64,000 nt of DNA, from positions 387,857 through 451,856 of the forward strand of contig NZ_JADMLG010000006.1 of assembly GCF_015674855.1 (NCBI RefSeq). Reading direction: 5' to 3'. The stretch's first letter is position 1. Each line of letters opens with the position of its first letter. Made by a program: the position numbers and the translations under genes. The notes under the pieces are model-generated. The model searched no databases and was not told the DNA's origin. It saw only the letters and a list, made by a program, of their open reading frames with translations. The DNA is from Nocardia bovistercoris. Its GTDB lineage: Bacteria > Actinomycetota > Actinomycetes > Mycobacteriales > Mycobacteriaceae. This document shows positions 8,340 through 17,439 of the stretch, piece after piece.

Positions 8340-9906
8340 GAATCTCCTCGAACGCCTCGGACAAGGACATCGCGGTCGCGTCGACCATGCGTCCGCCGGT
8401 GGCCCGCGCCACCCGGTCCAGTTCGTCGGGTCCGGCATCGCCGAACCGGACGGTGTAGGTGTGCACGGCCCTGACCTCGGGCGCCCGCTCGCCGTATGCG
8501 CGCAGGAAGTCCGCGACGCCGATTCCGGTGTTGTTCTCGCCATCGGTCATCACCACGATGGTGACCGCCCGCTCGCCGCGATCCCGCAGCAGGGCGGCCA
8601 CCTTCTCGTAGGCGGCATCCAGCGCCGACCACACCCCCGTGGTCTCGTCGAAGCTGTCGACGGCGAGGTAGTCGCCGATGGCGTCGAGATCCGATTGTCC
8701 GGCAATGCGGAACTCGCGCTCGTCCAGTACCCGGCCGCCGAAACGCATGATGGTGAGTTCCTCGCCCCGGTACAAACGCACGAACTTTCCCGCCGTCGAC
8801 GGATCGGCGCCACGCAGACCCGCGAACGTGGCGCGGAGCTCGGCCATCCGCGGCCCGCTCATCGAAGCGGAGAAGTCCAGCGCGAAGATGACGTGGGTCG
8901 GGATGTGCGTGCGTGGATTCGAGTAGTCGGCGATGAGGCGGTCGATCGTTTCCCTGCGGTCGGGGAAGTACAGCGTGTTGGTGCCGAAGTCGGGAAACCG
9001 GGAATCGCGATACGGCCGGGTCAGCGGCCTGCGCGAAGTCTTCTCCATGATCTCACGTTGCGCGCGTTCGGATTCGAACCAGGTGACGACGGTCTCGAAG
9101 GCGTCCCGCTTGCCGCGGTCGAGCAACATCATCGGGTAGTCGGCGAGAATGATGCCGTCGCGGGGGTACACGATCCGCAACGGTTCGCGCAGCGTCCCGC
9201 TCGCGTTCATGGACAGCAGCACGGACTCGTAGTCGATCAGTGCGTCCGCCGCGTTCTGGTCGGCGGTGTAGGCGGCGGCCAGTGCCTGGGAGGTGTCGGC
9301 GGACAGCGTGCGCCCGAGCAGGAAGCCGCGCAGTCTGTCACAGCTGATGTCGGCCTCCCGCAATGGGCCGCCGGTTCCGGCCGCCGCCGTGGCGACGCCG
9401 ATCAGCGCGGCCAGCCCGCCCGCCGAACGCGCCGGATCCGCCATCGCGTACCGCAGCATGCCCATGGCCGACCGGTCGGCCAGATCGGCCCAGGAGACCT
9501 GCCGATCCCGCACGGCGTTCTCGATCCCATCGGCGACCTCGGGTTTGACGCCGATCGCCAACGGCGAGAACATGAACCGGCGCGTGAGCGGCAGTTCGCC
9601 GGTGTATCCGCGCTGCTTCGCCGTCATCTCGAAGTAGCGGCTCGTCGACAACCACGCCACGTCGTGCTGGTATCGCCCCGGTTCCATGGCATCGGTGGCC
9701 TCGATCGTGCCGCGGTAGTCCATCACGAGTTCGATGCCGGTGTCGCGGCGCAGGTGGTCGAGCAGCGGTCGCATATCCGCGAGTTCGGAGGAGGCGAGCA
9801 CCCGCAGGGTGACGTGCGGCGGCGACTCGGTGTCGCACGCGGTGGCAGGCACGAGGAGAGCGCACAGGACGATACCGACGAACTTTCCGACACTGGACCA
9901 CTTCAT
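8326..9906 (-). CDS. Lipoprotein with binding-protein domain and vWA domain
   Basis: 526-aa exported protein. The N-terminus is a lipoprotein signal (VGIVLCALLVPATAC, lipobox Cys about residue 24). Residues about 35-330 resemble a type 2 periplasmic binding protein (LRVLASSELADMRPLL, FSPLAIGVKPEVADG, DGIILADYPMMLL). Residues about 345-520 form a von Willebrand factor A domain with a complete MIDAS: DFSAS, the later Thr of DETTGVW, and the Asp of VVMTDGENN. It should sit on the outer face of the membrane and bind a ligand or protein in a metal-dependent way. The ATG at 9906 forms an ATGA with the upstream stop. The partners at 9903 and 7602 suggest a complex. Confidence 0.85.
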   Translation of the reverse strand: MKWSSVGKFVGIVLCALLVPATACDTESPPHVTLRVLASSELADMRPLLDHLRRDTGIELVMDYRGTIEATDAMEPGRYQHDVAWLSTSRYFEMTAKQRGYTGELPLTRRFMFSPLAIGVKPEVADGIENAVRDRQVSWADLADRSAMGMLRYAMADPARSAGGLAALIGVATAAAGTGGPLREADISCDRLRGFLLGRTLSADTSQALAAAYTADQNAADALIDYESVLLSMNASGTLREPLRIVYPRDGIILADYPMMLLDRGKRDAFETVVTWFESERAQREIMEKTSRRPLTRPYRDSRFPDFGTNTLYFPDRRETIDRLIADYSNPRTHIPTHVIFALDFSASMSGPRMAELRATFAGLRGADPSTAGKFVRLYRGEELTIMRFGGRVLDEREFRIAGQSDLDAIGDYLAVDSFDETTGVWSALDAAYEKVAALLRDRGERAVTIVVMTDGENNTGIGVADFLRAYGERAPEVRAVHTYTVRFGDAGPDELDRVARATGGRMVDATAMSLSEAFEEIRGCR

Positions 9907-11132
9907 CGGGGGCATCCGCCCACCTCGACGATGAACTTGTCGAACACGTCGAACCTCGGCAGGCTCACGTAGGTGCCGTCGTCGGCGGCGGGCACGTCGA
10001 GGCCGCGACCGACGAGCAGTTCGTTCAGTTGTGAGCTGACCGTCCCCGGATTCCGGTCCAGCATTCGAAAACCCAGCTGCACAGCCCTTCTGCGCACTTC
10101 GGGATCGGTCTGCAGGAACTGCGCGAGCTTCCTTCCTTTGTCGTTGAGCGCGAGTAGTCGAGGTTGGGTCTCGAAATGCGCTCTCGGATACAGCAGAACC
10201 CGCTCCCGGTCCGGCCTTCCCGGCGGTCGCGACAATTGATAGGCGAGATATTGGTGTTCGTAGATCACGACGACGGGCGCGATCGACTTGCCCTCGGCGG
10301 ATAGGTAATAGGGCATGCGGTCGGCCGTCGGCGCGCCCTGGGCTTCGTAGATTCGTCTCGGCGTCTCGGCGAACTCGATCACCTGCTTCTCGTTCGACGT
10401 CGTGAACCGCTGCCCGTACTTGGCGTAGGCGACCATGGCCTGATACGTGCCGCCCGAATTCGACGCGCACACATCGGGAGTGTGCGCGAGCACCACATTG
10501 CTGCTGCCCGGCCCGTATCGGCGAATGTCGATCTGGTCCCAGCTGGTGCCCTGCTCGGTGAGTTCGACGAATTTGCCGATATCGACCCGGTAGTACAGCG
10601 TCTCGGCGGCGCCGCGCGGCACCGGCTCGGCCACGCCCGCCGCGCTCAGCGCCTGCGCGTACGGGCGATAGGTGGCGAGCACGATCGGACTGCTGAAGAG
10701 CAGGTAGCTCTGCACGTCCTTCTTGTTGTCCTGGCGCTCGGCCATGATCAGGTCGGCGGCGGGCTGGCCGGACGGGAAGACGAAATCGTAGCTTTCGATA
10801 TCGTGCACGGCCACGTCGCGTGAGCCGCTGTCGTCGACGCGCACGTCGAAACGGTTGCGCAGGAGGATCTTCTGCACCTCTTGGTCGCGGAAGAAGTCGA
10901 CCTTCGAGCCCATCTTGCCGCGGATGACGATCGGCGGTTCGGCCGGACGGAACACCACCGCGACCGCGACGCCGATCAGCACGACCAGCAGCAGAGTCAG
11001 AAGCGGTACGGGACGAAAACGAACAGCGGACGGTGTGATACGCAAGAGCGGCTCGGCGGCCACGATTCTCCCCCTGGCGGTTTCACCATTCGACAAGTGA
11101 TCCGCGCTCAGGATACGCGCACCCGGCGACAA
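9903..11132 (-). CDS. Membrane-anchored binding-protein-like protein
   Basis: 409-aa protein with a short basic cytoplasmic tail, one transmembrane helix (about residues 43-63, PLLTLLLVVLIGVAVAVVF) and a large extracytoplasmic part. That part resembles a type 2 solute-binding protein: VIRGKMGSKVDFF opens it, then DFVFPSGQPAADLIM, SSPIVLATYRPYAQAL and APVVVIYEHQYLAYQL. No transporter permease or ATPase is nearby, so it more likely senses or scaffolds than imports. The start is uncertain; later in-frame starts would still keep the membrane helix. It is the first gene of a three-gene, overlapping minus-strand operon with the vWA lipoprotein and the 7602 protein. Confidence 0.75.
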   Translation of the reverse strand: MSPGARILSADHLSNGETARGRIVAAEPLLRITPSAVRFRPVPLLTLLLVVLIGVAVAVVFRPAEPPIVIRGKMGSKVDFFRDQEVQKILLRNRFDVRVDDSGSRDVAVHDIESYDFVFPSGQPAADLIMAERQDNKKDVQSYLLFSSPIVLATYRPYAQALSAAGVAEPVPRGAAETLYYRVDIGKFVELTEQGTSWDQIDIRRYGPGSSNVVLAHTPDVCASNSGGTYQAMVAYAKYGQRFTTSNEKQVIEFAETPRRIYEAQGAPTADRMPYYLSAEGKSIAPVVVIYEHQYLAYQLSRPPGRPDRERVLLYPRAHFETQPRLLALNDKGRKLAQFLQTDPEVRRRAVQLGFRMLDRNPGTVSSQLNELLVGRGLDVPAADDGTYVSLPRFDVFDKFIVEVGGCPR

Positions 11133-11193
11133 CTCGGGGCCGTAGGCGGAAGATGTCTACCGACCGCGGGTATCCCGGCCGCGACAACGAAAT

Positions 11194-11222
11194 GCGGGCC
11201 GAACGGATCGTGTCCGGCCCGC
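11194..11222. terminator. Hairpin terminator of molybdoenzyme operon
   Basis: 8-bp GC stem (GCGGGCCG / CGGCCCGC) with a 13-nt loop directly after the stop of the minus-strand molybdopterin oxidoreductase gene and before the start of the next operon. Confidence 0.6.
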
Positions 11223-11235
11223 CTCATCCGACGGC

Positions 11236-13476
11236 TCAGACTTCCGCGCCCACAGGCTCCTCGACCGCGTCACTGCCCCGGCGCGGCGCGTCGTCGTCAC
11301 GGGCGACTCGAATCGGAACGCCGACCAGTTGCGACATGCCCGCCAGCGCCTCGACGTCGTCGGGATCACTCGACATCAGCAGGTTCACATTCGCGCCGCC
11401 CGCGCGATTGGCATTGCGCCATCCGCCGGTTCCCTTGTGCCCGTAGCCGTGCGGCACGGCCACCACGCCCGCCATGATGTCCTCGGTCACCCCGGCGGGC
11501 AGCACGATCTCCCCGTGCGGCGAGGTGATCCGCATCGGGTCGCCGTCCTCGATGCCGAAGCGCGCGGCGTCGGCCACGTGGATCAGGGCGCGCTGCTGCC
11601 GTTTCCCGCTGCGCCACAGCAGCGGCGGGTTGTGCATCCACGAGTTCTCCGAGGCGGGTTCGCGCATGCCGATCAACCGCATCGGATAGTCCTGCGGCAG
11701 CGCGTATTCGGACATGCGCGCGATCTCGGCGGCGATGTCCTGGTGCGCGAGGCGCAGCCGTGGCCTGCGGTAGGCCACGACCTCACCGAGGACTCCGGTG
11801 CGGATGTTGTCCCCGAGCACCTTGCCGTGCGGGTGTTCTCCGATCAGGCGGCGGAAGGTGAGACCGGATCGCCGCAGCCCGAAGCGGTTTCCGCCGTCGG
11901 CGAGCCGGATGATCATGTCGATCACCGGTCGCGGATGGAACTCGCGCCCGAACCGGCGCAGCAGGAAGCGCATGGCGCCGAATACGGCGAATATCGGTGT
12001 GCGCAGCGACAATCTGCGCATCAGGTCGTCGATGATCTCCCATTCCGAGCGGGCCAGTCCTGGCGGCGCGACGACCGCGTCGGTGGCTTGGCGGAACGGG
12101 GTGGCCTGGAACTGCTGGAAGGTGATCGCAAAATCGTCGCGCTCGTACATGGTGGTGACGGGCAGGATGTAGTCGCAGTGCGCGGTGGTCTCGGTGACGT
12201 AGAGGTCGAGGCCGACCATGAGGTCGAGACCGGCGGCGGCGGACTCCAATTCGTCACCGTTGGGCACCGAGAGCACCGGGTTGCCCGCGCTCACGAACAG
12301 CGCCTTGATCTGCCGGTCGCCCGGCACCGCGATCTCCTTGGCCATCAGCGCCGCGGGCTCGGAGCCGATCACGGCACGGAAGCCGCCGATGCGGGTGCGC
12401 TTGCGCCGGTAGGTCCGCCGCAGCGAGGCGCCCATCGCCATCATCCCGGCGCGCTGGCCCGGTATGCCCAGGGTGCTGAACACGCTGCCGCCGGGCTGGT
12501 CGAGGTGACCGGTGAGCAGGTTGACGACGTCGATGAGGTAGGAGGCCAGGGTGCCGTGGCGGCCGACGCTGGTGCCGAATCGGCCGTAGACGGCGGCGCG
12601 CGGCGTGGCGGCGAGGGTCCTGGCCAGCTCGCGCACCCGGTCGGGGTCGATTCCGTGGTTCTCGACGGTGGCTTCCGGGGTGAACGGCGCGCACTGCCGC
12701 CGCAGCCACTCCAGGCCGTCGGCCAGCGCCGCGACCCGCTTCTCGTCGACGAGTCCTTCCGCGAACAGCACATTGAGCATCGCGAGCAGCAGCGCGGAGT
12801 CGCCGTCGGGCACGATGCCGAGCCATTCGTATTCGGCGGCGGTCTCGGTGCGGCGCGGGTCGACCACGATCACCCGGCCGCCGCGGTCGATGATCTCGCG
12901 CAGCCGGTCCTTGATGCGCGGCGCGGTCAGCAGACTGCCGTGCGAGACCAGCGGATTGGCGCCCATCATGATCAGCAGGTCGGTGCGCGCCAGGTCGGGA
13001 ATCGGCACCGCCAGCGGCGATCCGTAGAGGAATTGGCTGGCCAGCAGCCTGCTGCTGGTGTCCTGGGTGGAGGCGGTGAAGTAGTGGGCGTCGGAGCCGA
13101 TGCCCTTGATGAAGGCCGTCACCCCGAACAGATGCGAGTAGCTGAACGCCGCGGGATTGCCCATGTACCAGCCGATGGCGCCGGAACCGTGGCGACGGTG
13201 GATCGCGGTGAGACGCGCCGCGATATCCGACATCGCCTCCTCCCAGCCGACTTCCACGAATCCGTCGGGCGTGCGGCGCAGCGGGGTGGTCACGCGGTCG
13301 GGATCGTTGACGATCTCGGCGAAGGCGATACCCTTCTGACAGGCGAATCCCGCGGAGAGCGGATGGTCGCGATCCGGGCGCAGTTTCGTGAGCCGACCGT
13401 CCTCGACGGTGGCGACCATGCCGCACAGCGGCTCGCAGATTCGGCAGAAGGTCGTCTTGTTCTCGGTGTCCGGCAT
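11236..13476 (-). CDS. Molybdopterin (DMSO-reductase family) oxidoreductase
   Basis: 746-aa enzyme of the bis-MGD molybdenum family. CRICEPLCG (about residues 10-18) plus the Cys of FACQKG about 30 residues later supply a [4Fe-4S] cluster. Cofactor-binding stretches follow (WYMGNPAAFSYS, LLIMMGANPLVSHGS, VIVVDPRRTETA), and the C-terminal domain includes MHNPPLLWR and GVVAVPHGYGHKGTGGW. The region that usually carries the Mo ligand reads STQDTSSR, without Cys or Sec. No Tat signal is seen, so it is probably cytoplasmic. The ATG start lies just before the cluster motif. It is preceded by a small zinc-ribbon gene 50 bp upstream, and no membrane or NADH subunit is nearby. The reaction is unassigned. 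Confidence 0.88.
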   Translation of the reverse strand: MPDTENKTTFCRICEPLCGMVATVEDGRLTKLRPDRDHPLSAGFACQKGIAFAEIVNDPDRVTTPLRRTPDGFVEVGWEEAMSDIAARLTAIHRRHGSGAIGWYMGNPAAFSYSHLFGVTAFIKGIGSDAHYFTASTQDTSSRLLASQFLYGSPLAVPIPDLARTDLLIMMGANPLVSHGSLLTAPRIKDRLREIIDRGGRVIVVDPRRTETAAEYEWLGIVPDGDSALLLAMLNVLFAEGLVDEKRVAALADGLEWLRRQCAPFTPEATVENHGIDPDRVRELARTLAATPRAAVYGRFGTSVGRHGTLASYLIDVVNLLTGHLDQPGGSVFSTLGIPGQRAGMMAMGASLRRTYRRKRTRIGGFRAVIGSEPAALMAKEIAVPGDRQIKALFVSAGNPVLSVPNGDELESAAAGLDLMVGLDLYVTETTAHCDYILPVTTMYERDDFAITFQQFQATPFRQATDAVVAPPGLARSEWEIIDDLMRRLSLRTPIFAVFGAMRFLLRRFGREFHPRPVIDMIIRLADGGNRFGLRRSGLTFRRLIGEHPHGKVLGDNIRTGVLGEVVAYRRPRLRLAHQDIAAEIARMSEYALPQDYPMRLIGMREPASENSWMHNPPLLWRSGKRQQRALIHVADAARFGIEDGDPMRITSPHGEIVLPAGVTEDIMAGVVAVPHGYGHKGTGGWRNANRAGGANVNLLMSSDPDDVEALAGMSQLVGVPIRVARDDDAPRRGSDAVEEPVGAEV

Positions 13477-13526
13477 ATGGTTTCGCGCCTTTCGCGTGCT
13501 CCGATACCCTTGCGCGCTCCCCGGAG

Positions 13527-13823
13527 TCAGGAGACGCGGAAGCGTGTTCGATCGTTGTCCCGCCGCGGCACTTCCATGATCGCCCGCGTGGAATCGTGCC
13601 ATCCGCACGGCAGGCCACAGGTGTGGTAGATCGTGCGTTCGATCAGCCCGCGCGAGTAGGTCTTGACGGTCTCCGTCGCCTGGATCGCGTATCCGCAGTG
13701 CGGGCATTTGGCGAAGTAGTCGAGTATGTCGCTGCTCGTCACCGCGATCAGGTCGCCGAGGACCGGTTCGTCGGACGGGCGCCGCCGGCTCGGGTCGACT
13801 CGCTCGTTGTGGTAGTCCTTCAT
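13527..13823 (-). CDS. Small zinc-ribbon protein upstream of molybdoenzyme
   Basis: 98-aa protein with a CPHCG pair (about residues 40-44) and a second pair in CGLPC (about 69-73), together a four-Cys zinc or Fe-S site. No known family was recognised. The gene lies 50 bp ahead of the molybdopterin oxidoreductase in the same direction and almost certainly shares its transcript. It could deliver electrons, help cofactor insertion or regulate. The ATG at 13823 is used because upstream in-frame residues run through the operator-like region. Confidence 0.68.
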   Translation of the reverse strand: MKDYHNERVDPSRRRPSDEPVLGDLIAVTSSDILDYFAKCPHCGYAIQATETVKTYSRGLIERTIYHTCGLPCGWHDSTRAIMEVPRRDNDRTRFRVS

Positions 13824-13870
13824 CGACGTCCACCCTCGTGCTCCACCGGCCGAGACCGGACCGAATATAT

Positions 13871-13889
13871 TACTGTTGAGATTACAGTA
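13871..13889. promoter_or_regulatory. Operator upstream of molybdoenzyme operon
   Basis: TACTGTT (13871) and TACAGTA (13883) start 12 bp apart in an AT-rich patch. The core TACTGT/ACAGTA is a perfect 6-bp inverted repeat, flanked by ATAT on both sides. It is located between the TetR gene end and the zinc-ribbon gene start, so it probably controls the latter. Confidence 0.6.
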
Positions 13890-13937
13890 GATATCGGACC
13901 CGGTAGCCGGTTTTTCGGTGAATCGCCCGCGATGCAT

Positions 13938-14567
13938 TCACACCGACTCGATGTAGATCGCCCGCGACCAGATGGCCAGCAATGCCTCGATCCGGTCCGC
14001 GATGGCGGGCGGCTCGTCCGAGCACGCCTGTTCGATCGCGTATTCGTTGAGTTCGAGCAGCACCCGCGTCAAGGTCCTGCTGTCCGGCTCGAGGTGCGCG
14101 AGCCCGGCCCGCCGCTCCTGTTCGATCAGCTCGGCGACCGGTTCCACGAACGAGGCGCGCGAGGCGTCCCACAGATCCCGCACATTCGGGTTGCGCCTGC
14201 GCGCGACGATCATCGCCTTGAAATAGTGCTTGTGGCTCTCGGCTGCGGCGAACAGCTGCCGCAGCATCCGCTCGAGCTTCTCGCGCGGCTCACCCGGCCC
14301 GTCGATCAGCGCCCGACTGGCCGCAACCACTTCCTTGTAGAACTCGTCGCCGAGCGCGGCGGCGCAGGCGGCCTTGTCCTGGAAGTAGAAGTAGAACGCC
14401 GACCGACTGACACCGGCCGCCGAGGTCAGATCGGCGATATTGATATCGTCGAGCGACCGTTCGGCGAGCTGCACGTCCAACGCCCGCAACAGCGCCTCCC
14501 GCCGCTGATCCCCCCGTTTGGGCGCACGCCGATCCAACACCTCGGCGAGCTGATCGCTATCCGCCAT
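13938..14567 (-). CDS. TetR-family transcriptional regulator
   Basis: 209-aa regulator with an HTH at about residues 20-68 (REALLRALDVQLAERS, then SAAGVSRSAFYFYFQDKAA), the standard TetR recognition-helix pattern. The C-terminal ligand domain contains RRRNPNVRDLWDASR, seen in several actinobacterial TetRs. It lies upstream of and co-directional with the zinc-ribbon/molybdoenzyme genes, with its own palindrome at 14595. The TACnGTA-type operator just downstream makes it the best local candidate for that motif, though the TetR at 2292 is equally possible. Confidence 0.86.
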   Translation of the reverse strand: MADSDQLAEVLDRRAPKRGDQRREALLRALDVQLAERSLDDINIADLTSAAGVSRSAFYFYFQDKAACAAALGDEFYKEVVAASRALIDGPGEPREKLERMLRQLFAAAESHKHYFKAMIVARRRNPNVRDLWDASRASFVEPVAELIEQERRAGLAHLEPDSRTLTRVLLELNEYAIEQACSDEPPAIADRIEALLAIWSRAIYIESV

Positions 14568-14594
14568 GTGTGCCCACCCGACCGTCGTATCGAT

Positions 14595-14608
14595 TCGACA
14601 TGTGTCGA
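14595..14608. promoter_or_regulatory. Palindrome TCGACA-TG-TGTCGA upstream of TetR
   Basis: Perfect 6+6 inverted repeat about 30 bp upstream of the TetR start at 14567; a candidate autoregulatory operator. The next 150 bp up to the P450 terminator hold no gene. Confidence 0.5.
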
Positions 14609-14718
14609 CAATAGTTCACACACGACTGCGCCGCGAGGGCGTACGGGCCCGTCGGCTCGCGGGATCGACAGAGTAGCCCCTGCCCGATTCGACAGATCAG
14701 CGGTCGATGCGGCGATTC

Positions 14719-14757
14719 GACCACCCCGGCGAGCGCACGCGGCCCGCCGGGGTGGTC
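14719..14757. terminator. Strong hairpin terminator after P450 operon
   Basis: Perfect 13-bp stem (GACCACCCCGGCG / CGCCGGGGTGGTC) with a 13-nt loop, starting 13 bp past the minus-strand P450 stop. Confidence 0.78.
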
Positions 14758-14769
14758 TACGGAATTCGC

Positions 14770-15981
14770 CTACTTCAGGTAGACGGGCACCCGTGCGTGT
14801 CCGTTGGAGATGAAACCGGGGACCGCGCCCAGTTCCGACGGGTCGGCCGCGAGGCGCATGTCGGGGAACCGCTCGAACAGCGCTCGCAGCGCCACCGTGC
14901 CCTCCAACCTGGCGAGGTTCGCGCCGAGGCAGCGGTGCGCGCCCCAGCCGAAAGCCAGGTGTTCGGTGGTGGATCGTCCGATGTCGTAGGCGTCCGCGTC
15001 GGCGCCGTAGACGTTCGGGTCGCGGTTGGCCGCCGCGTAGGAGGCGAGGATCGCCTCGTTCTTCTCGATGCGGACACCGTCGATCTCGATGTCCTCGACC
15101 GCGTAGCGCAGCGGAAGGTGCGCGACCGGGGCCTCGAACCGCAACGTCTCCTCGACCACCGCATCCCACAGCCGCGGCTCGGCCCGCACCTTCGCCAACT
15201 GCTCGGGGTGGGTCAGCATCGCCACGATCGCCTGGTCGAGCAGGTTCACCGTGGTCTCGTGACCGGCGCTGATGATCAACAGCAGCGTGTCGATCAACTC
15301 CTGCTTCGACAGGCTGCCGTCGTGCTCGTCGCTGGTCGAGATCAGCACACTGGTCAGGTCGTCCCCCGGCTCGCCGCGGCGGCGACCGACGAGGTCGGAC
15401 AGGATCTCCTGCATGTTCTGATAGGCCATGGCGCCCTTGGCCGGGTCGGTGTCGAAGATGTCGTCGACACAGGTGCGCAGGCCCGCCCAGAGGTCCTCGG
15501 GAACCCCCATCAGGTCTCCGATGACCCGGATCGGCAGTGGATAGGCGAAACCTTCTCGCAGATCCACGATTTCCCCTGCGGGCGCGGCGGCGAGGTCGGC
15601 CAGCAGCGCGTCGGCGATGCCCGCTATCCGCGGTTGCATCTCCGCGATCCGCTTGGGCGTGAACGCCTTTCGGACCAGACCGCGCAGCCGGGTGTGGTCG
15701 CCGCCGTACGCGGTGAACATGTTCTCCACCGCCACCCAGGTATACAGCGCCCACGTGGGGCTGATCCGCGGGAACAGGTCCCAGTGCTGACGGGCGTCCT
15801 TGGATACGCGCGGGTCGAGCAGCAGCTGCTTGAGCAGCGCGGCGTCCGACACCGCCCACGCGGTGATCCCGTCGGGCAGTTCGACGAGCGCGGTGCGGCC
15901 GCGCCTGCGCAGTTCGGCGGACTCGCCCTGGATATCGGCGCCCGCGGTGTTGAGGACCAACGGAGTCGCTGGCTCGGACAT
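14770..15981 (-). CDS. Cytochrome P450 with all canonical motifs
   Basis: 403-aa soluble bacterial P450 hydroxylase. The I-helix oxygen-activation motif AGHETT is at about residue 240, the K-helix ExxR is in EETLRF, and the heme-thiolate loop FGWGAHRCLGA has Cys about 350. Length and motifs are those of secondary-metabolite or xenobiotic P450s of the CYP105/107 type. It is the second gene after the atypical P450 at 16018, 36 bp apart, so the two are probably co-transcribed. No ferredoxin gene is adjacent, so electrons must come from elsewhere. Confidence 0.92.
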   Translation of the reverse strand: MSEPATPLVLNTAGADIQGESAELRRRGRTALVELPDGITAWAVSDAALLKQLLLDPRVSKDARQHWDLFPRISPTWALYTWVAVENMFTAYGGDHTRLRGLVRKAFTPKRIAEMQPRIAGIADALLADLAAAPAGEIVDLREGFAYPLPIRVIGDLMGVPEDLWAGLRTCVDDIFDTDPAKGAMAYQNMQEILSDLVGRRRGEPGDDLTSVLISTSDEHDGSLSKQELIDTLLLIISAGHETTVNLLDQAIVAMLTHPEQLAKVRAEPRLWDAVVEETLRFEAPVAHLPLRYAVEDIEIDGVRIEKNEAILASYAAANRDPNVYGADADAYDIGRSTTEHLAFGWGAHRCLGANLARLEGTVALRALFERFPDMRLAADPSELGAVPGFISNGHARVPVYLK

Positions 15982-16017
15982 GATCGAACTCTCCTGATCG
16001 GCTGGAAATTCTGGACG

Positions 16018-17307
16018 TCAGCGGCTTCGCACGCGGTGATCGGGAACCGGGAAAGCGACCGGAGCCGCCGGGAACGTCACCGGCAGCGCCGTCAAGGCGC
16101 GGTGGAAAGGCCCGGGGCGCCATTCCAGTTCGGACACCGGGACCGCGAGCTCGATGTCGGGGAACATATCGAGCAGCTGGTCGATCGCGGTCTCGGCGAT
16201 CAGGTAGGCCGCGTCCCTGGCCGGGCACGCGTGCGGTCCGATACTGAAGGCAAGGTGTGAGCGGTTGCCGTCGCGATTGCCGCTGTTGACCCCGGGATCG
16301 TTGTTGGCCGCGGCGATTCCGATCACCACCGGCCGATGCGCGGGCAGCCAGACGTCGTCGATCAGCACGGGCGCGGGCGGGTAGGAGATGCAGTAGTTGG
16401 CCAGTGGCGGATCCTCGAACAGGGCCACGTCCAACGCGTCCCTGGTCACCAGACTCCCGCCGATCACGCCGCCCGCGAAGCGCTCGTCGGTCAGCATGAT
16501 CCGCAACGCGTTCGCGATCAGCTGGACCATCGGCTCGATTCCCGCGCCGTAGAAGGTCACCAACTGCTGGACGACCTCCTCGTCGTCGAGCTCGTGGAAG
16601 TGGGCGATCAACCGTGCCGTGATGTCGTCACCGCCGGCGGCGCGCTTGCGGTCGACCTGCTCCTGCAACGCGTCCATCAGGCTTCGTTCCCCGGCGGCGG
16701 CCTGTTCGCCGGACTCGAACATGGCGGCCATCCCCGCCGCCACCCTGGCGCCGATATCGGGTTCGACGCCGAGCATGGTGTTCAAGACGGTGAAGACGAG
16801 GGGCAGGATGTACCGGTCGAGCAGATCGACCGCGCCTTCGGTGCGGAAGTCGTTGATCAGCGTTATCGCGACTTCCTCGACCATGTACCGCAGGGTGAAA
16901 AGGTCGACTTCCTCCACGGCCTCTTTCGTCGGCCGCCGGTAACGCTCGTGCGCGCTTCCCGCGCTGCGCAGCGCGTTTCGCCGATGGCGCATCATCGCCA
17001 GCACCGGACAGTCGGGCGGGATATCGCGTTCCCACTCCCTCGGGTCCGCCGGGAAGTGGTCGGGATCGTTCAGGATTCGGCGCGCGAGGTCGTAGCCGAG
17101 CACCAAGGTCGCAGGCACGCCCGGCGACAACTCGACCGGCGCCAACGCCCCGAACTCCACCCGCATCCGGGCGTAGGTTCCGTGCGGATCGGACGCGAAG
17201 TCGGGCGTGTACATCTGGATGCGACGCTGCGGCGCCATGCCCGGCGCTTGCTCCGACCGCGAGCGGAACTCGTTCGACGTCCTGCCCGCTACCACCGAAT
17301 CAGACAC
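16018..17307 (-). CDS. CYP157-like P450 lacking ExxR
   Basis: 429-aa P450-fold protein of the type known from Streptomyces conservons (CYP157-like). The heme loop is FSIGPHACPAR (Cys about 360) where FxxGxxxCxG is expected, so the final Gly is Ala. The I helix reads GAGIEPM instead of AGxDT. The K-helix segment is LFEDPPLANY, with no Glu-x-x-Arg. Loss of ExxR and the acid/alcohol pair argues against ordinary monooxygenation; it may be a heme-binding partner or catalyse different chemistry. Its closest relative here is the gene at 20245. No conservon genes (kinase, roadblock, DUF742, GTPase) are present. It shares an operon with the normal P450 at 14770. Confidence 0.85.
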   Translation of the reverse strand: MSDSVVAGRTSNEFRSRSEQAPGMAPQRRIQMYTPDFASDPHGTYARMRVEFGALAPVELSPGVPATLVLGYDLARRILNDPDHFPADPREWERDIPPDCPVLAMMRHRRNALRSAGSAHERYRRPTKEAVEEVDLFTLRYMVEEVAITLINDFRTEGAVDLLDRYILPLVFTVLNTMLGVEPDIGARVAAGMAAMFESGEQAAAGERSLMDALQEQVDRKRAAGGDDITARLIAHFHELDDEEVVQQLVTFYGAGIEPMVQLIANALRIMLTDERFAGGVIGGSLVTRDALDVALFEDPPLANYCISYPPAPVLIDDVWLPAHRPVVIGIAAANNDPGVNSGNRDGNRSHLAFSIGPHACPARDAAYLIAETAIDQLLDMFPDIELAVPVSELEWRPGPFHRALTALPVTFPAAPVAFPVPDHRVRSR

Positions 17308-17439
17308 GGGCGGCCTCCTCGCGGTGCGCGGGCACGGATAGTCGACGTGCTCCGCTCGAACCGGCGACCGGCGCCGGGACGATATTCGCGCCCGGTATTC
17401 CGGAATTCCACAATGGCAATGCTTTCAAGATGGCTTTAT

